Shown: piece by piece, positions 16,556 through 22,537 of the stretch
Position numbering within the stretch: the stretch's first letter is position 1
How the letters are laid out: the number at the start of each line of letters is the position of its first letter
Origin: a virus
Virus record (IMG/VR): IMGVR_UViG_3300024520_000512
Location: 1 to 23,165 of that record
Strand: one strand, 5' to 3'
Length of the DNA stretch: 23,165 nt
Program-made: the position numbers and the translations under genes
The notes under the pieces: model-generated
Database searches by the model: none
What the model saw: the letters and a program-made list of their open reading frames with translations, nothing else
Told to the model about the DNA's origin: nothing

Positions 16556-18772
16556 TTATTTAGCTACCCATCCTGTTTTAGAAGTTCCTGCACTTTCTTT
16601 TATATACATACTTGTAGATGTACCCCCATCTGTTCTATACCAAATAGAGCCAGTTCCTGCATAATATATATTTTCTGGTGTACCTGTTCCGCTTTGAATT
16701 AATAATGGAGCATCAAATGTGCCATCAGATAATTTAAACCATCTTGATGAATCAAACCACCCACTAGTGGGATTATTCTCGACAATACTATTAACCGTTG
16801 CTTTTGCAAAATATATAGATTGAATACCAACAGAAGTATTTTGATTGATACGATTGTTTTTTATGGTGATATATTCTGTTTCTTGATTCATATAAATACC
16901 ATAATTACTAGAAACACCATCAAAAATATTATCTAAAACATTAACACCTTTAAGTTCATTAATTTGTATCACCACATCACAATCGCCATAAAATAAATTA
17001 CTGTGAATAACAAGGTTAGATTCTTCTAAATTTGTAAATGCAATACCTGAAGCACGTTTTACTTCAATGAATTTCTGTGTGTTAATAATAGTATTACCTT
17101 TAATTATTACATTCTTTGGATTTCTAACTAGTACACCCTTACTTAGAATTGTGTGGTCTGTTCCATTTATTTTATTATTTATAACCCTTGAACCGATTTC
17201 ATAATAATCTGCATTGTCCTCTGTACCTATAACAACACCAGTGCCATTTAAAACTGTAATATCACAATTTATAACATCTGTTTCTGATTTTGATATCAAA
17301 ACACCTGCAAAATTAGCGGTTAGATTACACCCTTTTATAAGTGATTTATAACCATAATTACTTGCAATAACACCATAAGGAACATTTTTAGCCATTGAAT
17401 TTGTAATAATACACATATTAGCAGTATTCTCTATCGAAAAACCACCCTGCGAATTTGTTGTTGATACAGTAGAAATGCCTTTACTATAACAATTTTCTAT
17501 TATGTTTTCCTCTTGTGCGTATAAAGTAAATCCATTATCTCTAAAATTTTCAGCGATACAATCCCTCACAACATTGTTACCTACTGGATTATTTCCATTG
17601 TAAAGACTTACACCATTACCATCTCCAATTAATTGATTATCAACACCTATTGTATAGGGAACTAATCCAATATTATATAAATAAACGTTTTCAATTATTG
17701 AATCATAAACCCCAGAGAATAATAAACCTGCTGTGTGTGTGTTACGAACCTCTATGTTGTTAATATGTGCATTTTTGACATTGTAAAGTCTAACTCCCGC
17801 ACCTACATTATTAGTAGTTGGTGTTCCTGTAAGACCTGCACAATTAGCATCAACAATAATATTTGAAATAGTTATATCATTACTGTTAGCGACTAATGTT
17901 ATAGGGTTTAAATAATAATTCTCATTAACTATTGTATCAAACATATCTAACGACAAATCATTACGTAATGCTTTTATAATAGCTTTACCGCTTTTAGTTG
18001 TTAGTGTTGTGTTTGATGGAATAACTACCGTATTTGATGTTCTATATGTTAACTCTTTTTGAAGTACAACAGTACCACTTGATATTTTAGCAAAAGCTAA
18101 TGAATTATTTATTGCTTGTATATCATCTGTAATACCATCACCAACTGCTCCAAACCATTCAACATAAGAATATTTATTTTTAAACGTTCCGTTATGTGTA
18201 ATATCAGTATCAAAAATTTTAACCAAACTAGTTTCTAACTTTGTATCGTTTCCTGTAATAGTAAACGCTCCACTAATAACACCACCGTTAAAATGTAAAG
18301 TAACATCAGGAGGTATTGTTTTATCTGCTGTTAAAGTAATATCATCTAATATTAACCAAGTACCAGAAGTGCCTGCTGCAACTAGCGTATCAAACTCCCC
18401 AATCGTTCTTACAACCTCATAACCCAATGTATCAATAGGTATTTCTAACTTCTCAAAAGTTGTTTGAGTATCTGAAACTGTTATAATAGTAATCTTGCTT
18501 GCTAAAGAAACAACTAAACTCCCTGCATTTGTATATGTACCTGATTCGGACGCATAGTAGTAGCCATCTTCTATTGGTGTATCTGCTATGGCTAAAAATC
18601 CTTTGTAACCAGATGATATGCCTGCTAATTGGTCTGAAACAATTTGTATTTTATCATCAACAGCAACACTCATTTTTTGCTGATAAGACCTTGCTCCTTT
18701 AACAACGTGTATTATGTCGCTTGAATCAGAAATACTAGATACACCTCTATCTGTTAATTTTTGGTTTGTCAT
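16556..18772 (-). CDS. Tail spike with pectate-lyase-type beta-helix
   Basis: This 738-aa protein begins MTNQKLTDRGVSSISDSSD, a phage fibre-type N-terminus. Residues about 140-180 form a cap module ending ISGAFTITGNDTKLE. Residues 204-225 (VEWFGAVGDGITDDIQAINN) match the start of the pectate-lyase-superfamily repeat domain seen in many spikes. A long run of short Asn/Ile/Val-rich rungs follows (about 250-660), typical of a right-handed beta-helix. The C-terminus (GSIWYRTDGGTSTSMYIKES...) is a recurrent fibre-tip module. It probably binds or degrades surface polysaccharide; catalytic residues are not assignable here. It is encoded among tail genes, far from the second spike at 3.2-6.2 kb. Confidence 0.75.
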   Translation of the reverse strand: MTNQKLTDRGVSSISDSSDIIHVVKGARSYQQKMSVAVDDKIQIVSDQLAGISSGYKGFLAIADTPIEDGYYYASESGTYTNAGSLVVSLASKITIITVSDTQTTFEKLEIPIDTLGYEVVRTIGEFDTLVAAGTSGTWLILDDITLTADKTIPPDVTLHFNGGVISGAFTITGNDTKLETSLVKIFDTDITHNGTFKNKYSYVEWFGAVGDGITDDIQAINNSLAFAKISSGTVVLQKELTYRTSNTVVIPSNTTLTTKSGKAIIKALRNDLSLDMFDTIVNENYYLNPITLVANSNDITISNIIVDANCAGLTGTPTTNNVGAGVRLYNVKNAHINNIEVRNTHTAGLLFSGVYDSIIENVYLYNIGLVPYTIGVDNQLIGDGNGVSLYNGNNPVGNNVVRDCIAENFRDNGFTLYAQEENIIENCYSKGISTVSTTNSQGGFSIENTANMCIITNSMAKNVPYGVIASNYGYKSLIKGCNLTANFAGVLISKSETDVINCDITVLNGTGVVIGTEDNADYYEIGSRVINNKINGTDHTILSKGVLVRNPKNVIIKGNTIINTQKFIEVKRASGIAFTNLEESNLVIHSNLFYGDCDVVIQINELKGVNVLDNIFDGVSSNYGIYMNQETEYITIKNNRINQNTSVGIQSIYFAKATVNSIVENNPTSGWFDSSRWFKLSDGTFDAPLLIQSGTGTPENIYYAGTGSIWYRTDGGTSTSMYIKESAGTSKTGWVAK

Positions 18773-18776
18773 TTTA

Positions 18777-19295
18777 TTATATGCTTTTTATATTATCTTT
18801 AAATGCAAATGCTAGAAATTTATCTATATCTAGTCCGTATGCTTCTACTAATTCATTAGGAAGTGTCTTAAACTCCTTTTCTAACGCCATTGTCATAAAT
18901 TTACTAGGTTTTAACCCTTTTCTATACACACTTCTTGCTATCGCCCAATTTATGCTTTTTCTACCCTTTTTAAACCTACCTTTACTATCTCTAGGCTCAA
19001 TACCTTTAGCTATTATCCATTTATCAAAAACTCTTGCAGGTGGCATCTTCTTAAACTTAAATCTAGTGTTATAACCCCTCTGCGTACCACTAACACCTTC
19101 ATCTATATAGAAACCGTGTTCTGCCATCTCTAAAGATAACTGTATCGAGTTTTCACTAGCATTTACCTTCTTCTTAAAGCTATTTTCTAATTCCTTAGTA
19201 GCACTTTTCCCTTGAGAATGTAAATTCATCTTCGCTTGAGCAAATACTGCATCTGCAAAGTCATTTAATAGCTTTTTAGTGTTATCTCTTAACAT
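18777..19295 (-). CDS. HK97 gp10-like tail-completion/neck protein
   Basis: This 172-aa basic protein has an N-terminal helix (LLNDFADAVFAQAKMNLHSQ), then a beta segment with MAEHGFYIDEGVSGT, a basic region (RDSKGRFKKGRKSINWAIAR) and a C-terminal helix. The order helix, YIDEG-type turn, KGRFKKG loop, helix is that of HK97 gp10-like neck proteins, which join the head connector to the tail. It overlaps the preceding gene by 7 bases and leaves 4 bases before the spike gene. Confidence 0.6.
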   Translation of the reverse strand: MLRDNTKKLLNDFADAVFAQAKMNLHSQGKSATKELENSFKKKVNASENSIQLSLEMAEHGFYIDEGVSGTQRGYNTRFKFKKMPPARVFDKWIIAKGIEPRDSKGRFKKGRKSINWAIARSVYRKGLKPSKFMTMALEKEFKTLPNELVEAYGLDIDKFLAFAFKDNIKSI

Positions 19296-19741
19296 TTATC
19301 CTGCATTGATGAGCGTAATGTGATAGTTCCTTCCCATCCTGCTAATTCATTGTTAAATTTGTCTAAAAATGGCGTTACTCTACTAGAATCTACTATCGTT
19401 ATACCACTTTCTCTATAATCATTGCGTCTAAAGAAGTTATTAACATCTGTAAGCACCTTTAATTGGCTATTTAACACATCTTGTAGGTTATTACTACCTA
19501 AAAACTGGTCTGCAACCTGTTCTTTACTAATATCTAGTATGTCTGCTGCTATGATATTGACCGTAAAATCAATATAATTCTCGTCTATAAGAGCATCTTC
19601 AATATTCAAGTGTACTAACGGGAAATTGGTCTTTTTGTCCAAATCCACCTGTTCAACCTCTCCAAAGGTCACTTTATTGGTAAAACTAGACAATATCAAG
19701 TATTCTCTTAGTTCATCTAGTATTTTATAGAAATTATTCAT
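19289..19741 (-). CDS. Tail terminator-like protein
   Basis: This 150-aa protein begins MNNFYKILDELREYLILSSF. It has a helix, then strands VTFGEVEQVDLDKKTNFPLV and a C-terminal FNNELAGWEGTITLRSSMQD. The N-terminal helix, FPLVHL strand and LAGWE ending are a recurrent set in Bacteroidota phage genomes, in the position and size of tail terminator (gpU-like) proteins that cap the tail tube. The assignment to that role is inference from size, fold impression and its partner the gp10-like gene, which it overlaps. The start follows the -1-frame stop of the chaperone by 2 bases. Confidence 0.55.
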   Translation of the reverse strand: MNNFYKILDELREYLILSSFTNKVTFGEVEQVDLDKKTNFPLVHLNIEDALIDENYIDFTVNIIAADILDISKEQVADQFLGSNNLQDVLNSQLKVLTDVNNFFRRNDYRESGITIVDSSRVTPFLDKFNNELAGWEGTITLRSSMQDKC

Positions 19742-19743
19742 TA

Positions 19744-20537
19744 TTATCTGTTAAAACTCTGTTTCATTAACTTATTTTCTAAACTCACCTTATCTTTCTC
19801 GTAATCTAGCATCATAAAACATTCGTGAACCCTTGTTTTTGTAACCTCATCGAATCTTCTGACATCTCCTTGAGCAAGTGTATGTATCGATTGATACCAT
19901 CCCCATTTTCTCCCAAAATTGGCTTGAGCGTCTGTGGCACTCCCTCCGCCTTCATCACTCTTTGTAAATAGTCCATCGTAAGAAGTGGTAATTTGCTCCC
20001 TAAACGATAAAAAAAAACCATCGCACCAATAGCAACATCAACAGGCATATCTAACATTACCTCTGAATACTTAGCACTACCTTCGTATTCGTTAATCTCA
20101 TAGAACTCCTTCTTACTATGATACACTGGTCTAAATAAAACCGCCATAGCCTTGTGCATAGTCTGCCAATCAGAGATGTATTTCTCTAAGTCTATAAACT
20201 CACCAAAGGTCATATCATCTAACTTAGGTATAAAGCCAAACTCAACCTTAGTGTCATCACCTGCTTTATTCTTTCCTGTCATAGTAAACTTCTTTACTAG
20301 CGGAGTTTCTTCCTTAAAGCACTCTAAAACGTGTTCTATAACGCTATTGAACTTAACAATAGGTATCTTATAGGTATCATCTATATCAAGACCGCAGAAT
20401 ATTTGTAGCACTTTAGTCTTAAAATAAACCTCATCTTCCTTATCCCATCTATCGTGCATCTTTAAATACTGCTGATACTGTCTAAGTGATATACCACCTA
20501 AATCTTTGGGTATAGATATTTCAAACTCTTTTGTCAT
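19744..20537 (-). CDS. Tail assembly chaperone, -1 frameshift product (gpGT-like)
   Basis: Proposed fusion: codons 1-176 in the frame starting at 20537, then a -1 shift in the T9 run (20017-20009), then 88 codons in the -1 frame to TAA at 19746-19744, about 264 aa in all. The -1 frame has a stop 10 codons upstream of the run and is open right after it. Its product includes GGGSATDAQANFGRKWGWYQ and SIHTLAQGDVRRFDEVTKTR, then LDYEKDKVSLENKLMK. This is the C-terminal domain I recognise from tail assembly chaperones, where the T part contacts the tube protein. It ends 2 bases before the next gene. A second possible slippery heptamer is T TTG GGA near 19918-19912. A homopolymer sequencing error (true T10) would give the same fusion without recoding. 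Confidence 0.65.
19812..20537 (-). CDS. Tail assembly chaperone, zero-frame product (gpG-like)
   Basis: This 241-aa protein begins MTKEFEISIPKDLGGISLRQ. I place the start at 20537-20535. An in-frame ATG ten codons upstream would only translate the repeated leader (MKSIVFCYYI), and the same leader precedes other starts. The protein is helical and acidic with DDMTFGEFIDLEKYISDWQT, fitting a cytoplasmic chaperone that coats the tape measure. At codons 174-177 the coding sequence is GTT TTT TTT TAT, a run of nine T's. Beyond it the zero frame (65 codons) uses many G/C-ending codons (GCG GAG GTG CAG ACG CTC AAG), unlike neighbours, while the -1 frame there looks normal. The zero-frame tail may therefore be the by-product of dual coding. 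Confidence 0.65.
   Translation of the reverse strand: MTKEFEISIPKDLGGISLRQYQQYLKMHDRWDKEDEVYFKTKVLQIFCGLDIDDTYKIPIVKFNSVIEHVLECFKEETPLVKKFTMTGKNKAGDDTKVEFGFIPKLDDMTFGEFIDLEKYISDWQTMHKAMAVLFRPVYHSKKEFYEINEYEGSAKYSEVMLDMPVDVAIGAMVFFYRLGSKLPLLTMDYLQRVMKAEGVPQTLKPILGENGDGINRYIHLLKEMSEDSMRLQKQGFTNVL
20009..20017 (-). other. Probable -1 ribosomal slippery site (T9)
   Basis: Nine T's on the minus strand read G GTT TTT TTT TAT in the zero frame. Both tRNA-Phe positions can re-pair one base back. The -1 open frame of 88 codons begins here. No unambiguous downstream stimulatory stem was identified by eye. Confidence 0.55.
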
Positions 20538-20554
20538 AATATAATAACAAAAAA
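20535..20554 (-). promoter_or_regulatory. Copy of the promoter/leader element ahead of the tail operon
   Basis: On the minus strand this reads TTTTTTGTTATTATATTATG, identical over 20 bases to the plus-strand copy at 22567-22586. The match is longer still: both are preceded by AAAATGAAA at the same distance. The final ATG starts the chaperone gene. Confidence 0.6.
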
Positions 20555-20568
20555 CTATCGATTTCATT

Positions 20569-20597
20569 TTGCTATATGATATTTATTTTGTATATTG
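20569..20597 (+). promoter_or_regulatory. Possible Bacteroidota-type promoter for the lipoprotein gene
   Basis: In the 79-base divergent gap, TTG (20569-20571) and TATATTG (20591-20597) are 19 bases apart. This resembles the -33 TTG / -7 TAnnTTTG arrangement of Bacteroidota promoters, though the -7 box lacks one T. It is about 20 bases ahead of the start at 20617. Weak call. Confidence 0.3.
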
Positions 20598-20616
20598 CCA
20601 CCTAAACAGATAAATT

Positions 20617-20868
20617 ATGACACACAAGAACAAAGTAATTATGGCATATATAGTTCTATACGCTATAATTGGATTCCTATTATTTAATTGCACACCAGAA
20701 GAAGAATATGGCTGCGGATGTGTAAAGACCACGTATGTAGAAGCTAATAAGGTAAACATAAATCCATACATACCATATAATGTGGTTAGTAAAGAGTTAG
20801 TGCCTTGCCAACCTGATTCTATTAAAAGAATAGATGATGAATCATTCTATACAATACTATGTGACTAA
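20617..20868 (+). CDS. Small phage lipoprotein (83 aa)
   Basis: The N-terminus MTHKNKVIMAYIVLYAIIGF is a short basic leader plus a hydrophobic segment (residues 9-23), ending in LLFNC, a loose lipobox with Cys at 25. The residues after it, CTPEEEYG, are acidic. In Bacteroidota an acidic stretch just after the lipidated Cys is the known signal for surface exposure of lipoproteins. The mature part has five more Cys (GCGCVKTTYVEA, VPCQPDS, YTILCD), a pattern (C.CVK.TY ... PCQ ... C) recurring in small Flavobacteriia phage and prophage proteins of unknown function. It is transcribed away from the virion genes. A role in altering the host surface, such as superinfection exclusion, is only a suggestion. 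Confidence 0.65.
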   Translation: MTHKNKVIMAYIVLYAIIGFLLFNCTPEEEYGCGCVKTTYVEANKVNINPYIPYNVVSKELVPCQPDSIKRIDDESFYTILCD

Positions 20869-20984
20869 TGAAATATAAGAAAAGAGCAAATAAGTATATA
20901 AAAAAGGACTTGAGAATGTTCTTTAAGTTTAATAATGAGTATAATAAAAAACAAAGAGATGAAAGAAGAAAAAAAATGGACTGA
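20868..20984 (+). CDS. Possible 38-aa very basic protein
   Basis: The frame starts at an ATG overlapping the lipoprotein stop (TAATG) and encodes MKYKKRANKYIKKDLRMFFK followed by FNNEYNKKQRDERRKKMD. It is almost all Lys, Arg, Asn and Tyr. The overlap suggests coupling, but the composition is what any A-rich leader would give, and it overlaps the next gene by 26 bases. It could be a real small nucleic-acid-binding protein or a leader frame. Confidence 0.35.
   Translation: MKYKKRANKYIKKDLRMFFKFNNEYNKKQRDERRKKMD
20937..20954 (+). repeat. Leader repeat GAGTATAATAAAAAACAA, copy 1
   Basis: These 18 bases recur exactly at 21572-21589. Each lies just before an ATG followed by RAAGAAGAAA. In this copy it is within the 38-aa frame; in copy 2 it is intergenic. 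Confidence 0.75.
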
Positions 20985-21567
20985 TGATGAGTTTGAGAGA
21001 TATAGTGGTGGTGTAATAAATGTTAAGAAGAATAAAATAACAAATAAGCCAAAAGCAGACCAAAAACTAACATACCTTATGTTTGATGGTAATCTATATA
21101 AAATAGGTAAATCTAAAAACCCAGAAAACAGATTAAAACAAATCAAAACAGGTAATCCTAATTGCAAACTTATTTGTTATGGATATGGAGCGACAGAAGA
21201 ACTTTTACATAAAAGATTTTGCAAGAAAAGAATTAAGCTAGAGTGGTTTAATCTAAACGAAAATGACGTATCATCTTGTGTAGAATTAATTAAAGGTACT
21301 AAGAAGTATAAAAGATGGTATGTTGAAGAAATTTTAGAAGGGAAACATTCAAGCTACAATAAGAATATAAAATACGTAATAACATTTGGTAAATTCAAAG
21401 GTAGGAAGATTACATCTATGATTGAATTTGCAGAAATAAATTACTGTAAATGGATATGTGAGCAAGAAGAAGAAAATTACGGAATAGGTATATTGAATTC
21501 TAGTCGTAAATATAAAGCCCTTAAATGGTGGATTACAGATGGAATTAAAAACTATAAATCTTATTAA
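20959..21567 (+). CDS. T5orf172 / MUG113-type GIY-YIG-like protein with a C-terminal DUF3820-like domain
   Basis: I choose the start at 20959 (MKEEKKWTDDEFERYSGG, 202 aa). The upstream ATG at 20935 lies inside a leader repeat whose second copy has no ATG there. Residues 37-103 (KLTYLMFDGNLYKIGKSKNP...ENRLKQIKTGNP...ELLHKRFCKKRI...EWFNL) match the T5orf172/MUG113 family, a branch of the GIY-YIG nuclease fold: YLM, YKIGKS.NP..RL, the helix with H.RF, and EWF. Residues 140-195 (ITFGKFKGRKI...YCKWICEQ) resemble the FGK.KGK.I domain (DUF3820 / exonuclease-X-like C-terminus) found attached to nucleases. It is probably a DNA-cleaving accessory or mobile nuclease; the substrate is unknown. Confidence 0.7.
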   Translation: MKEEKKWTDDEFERYSGGVINVKKNKITNKPKADQKLTYLMFDGNLYKIGKSKNPENRLKQIKTGNPNCKLICYGYGATEELLHKRFCKKRIKLEWFNLNENDVSSCVELIKGTKKYKRWYVEEILEGKHSSYNKNIKYVITFGKFKGRKITSMIEFAEINYCKWICEQEEENYGIGILNSSRKYKALKWWITDGIKNYKSY

Positions 21568-21571
21568 TAAC

Positions 21572-21589
21572 GAGTATAATAAAAAACAA
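21572..21589 (+). repeat. Leader repeat GAGTATAATAAAAAACAA, copy 2
   Basis: An exact 18-base match to 20937-20954, immediately before the 41-aa gene. In both copies the flanks also agree (AATAA before, ATGRAAGAAGAAA after), suggesting duplication of a leader with its start region. Confidence 0.75.
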
Positions 21590-21590
21590 G

Positions 21591-21716
21591 ATGGAAGAAG
21601 AAAGCAAAACTAAAATAACATTAAAGTATTTACAAGATAATAAATTGTGGGATAGTTATTGGTTAGAAGAGAAGTACCCAGAAAGGTTTGCTACTAAAAT
21701 AAGAAGGTTATGGTAA
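21591..21716 (+). CDS. Small 41-aa protein of unknown function
   Basis: The frame begins MEEESKTKITLKYLQDNKLW and continues DSYWLEEKYPERFATKIRRL W. It is preceded by leader repeat copy 2, has a balanced composition with hydrophobic spacing typical of a short helical protein, and overlaps the HNH gene start by 7 bases. The family is not recognised. Confidence 0.5.
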   Translation: MEEESKTKITLKYLQDNKLWDSYWLEEKYPERFATKIRRLW

Positions 21717-22537
21717 AGAAAAGGAAAATGATAAGGATTGATATTGAAATGCCTAGAGTAGTTGTAAACACGCTTATTAAGAAATTAAACAAGCCAAGAC
21801 CAACAGGATACAATGCAAAAAAAGAAAATATTAATAAATTAAGAGATGTAATTGATACACTATTCCTTGATGGTGAATGTGGTATTCTACGTAATAATGA
21901 AATAATAATCAATGACGAAGAAGTAGAATATGCAGAAGAGAACGCATATAAGTTTTCAGATAAAACAGGCAAATACATAGGCTCTGGTCTTAGTGTTTTA
22001 GGAGTTAAGAACCTTGTTATGAAAGGAGATTTTCTTTTTCACTGTGGTTCTTGTGATACAGATATGGTCTATACAGAGTATAAAGGTAAAAAGAATTTCA
22101 ATTTTAGAGTGCTAGATGATTTAAGATTAGATATTGGGTATTGTAGTAACTGCGATAATAAAAGGCAATCAAATTATAGAGAGAATACATTATTTAGGTT
22201 GTCATTAAATTATAGAAACAGGACATCATCTGCTTTCAGATTAGGAGGGTATCAAAAAGGAACTAAAACAGAAAAGATGCTTGGAATAGATTTCAATTCA
22301 TTAAATCAATATTTAGAAAATCAATTCACAAAAGGTATGTCTTGGGATAACTACGGTGAATGGCATATAGACCATATCATACCTCTTTGTGCAGCTAATA
22401 CCGAAGAAGAACTTAAATTATTATGCCATCACAAAAATCTACAACCTCTATGGGCGTTTGATAATATAAGCAAAAACGGTAAGTATAATGAAAAAGAGAA
22501 AGCAGAAATGTTAAAGTTTATTATAAACTGTAAGTAA
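21710..22537 (+). CDS. HNH endonuclease with a zinc-ribbon-like module
   Basis: This 275-aa protein has two CxxC pairs (C112/C115 in CGSCD, C145/C148 in CSNCD) that could form a zinc ribbon. Next is the segment ENQFTKGMSWDNYGEWHIDH, which leads into the HNH motif: H219-I-D-H222, then EEELKLLCHHKNLQPLW (H240/H241, N243) and FDNISKNGKY (N252, K255). GMSWDNYG.WHIDHIIPL...E...L.H..NLQPLW..DN is the family signature of phage and intron-associated HNH nucleases. The N-terminal 100 residues are unrecognised and include a charged helix. It probably makes double-strand cuts as a homing or packaging-associated enzyme. An internal ATG at codon 7 is an alternative start. Confidence 0.8.
   Translation: MVKKRKMIRIDIEMPRVVVNTLIKKLNKPRPTGYNAKKENINKLRDVIDTLFLDGECGILRNNEIIINDEEVEYAEENAYKFSDKTGKYIGSGLSVLGVKNLVMKGDFLFHCGSCDTDMVYTEYKGKKNFNFRVLDDLRLDIGYCSNCDNKRQSNYRENTLFRLSLNYRNRTSSAFRLGGYQKGTKTEKMLGIDFNSLNQYLENQFTKGMSWDNYGEWHIDHIIPLCAANTEEELKLLCHHKNLQPLWAFDNISKNGKYNEKEKAEMLKFIINCK

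Noticed and set aside
20538-20567. Upstream ATG at 20567 as the chaperone start (adds MKSIVFCYYI)
   Set aside because: These codons are the repeated TTTTTTGTTATTATATTATG leader, which precedes other genes out of frame; the ATG at its end is the consistent start.
20583-20771. 62-aa minus-strand frame opposite the lipoprotein
   Set aside because: Antisense shadow; the plus-strand frame has a lipobox and a familiar Cys pattern.
20865-21167. 100-aa minus-strand frame with hydrophobic segments
   Set aside because: Antisense to the A-rich T5orf172 region; hydrophobicity results from reading AAA/GAA codons backwards.
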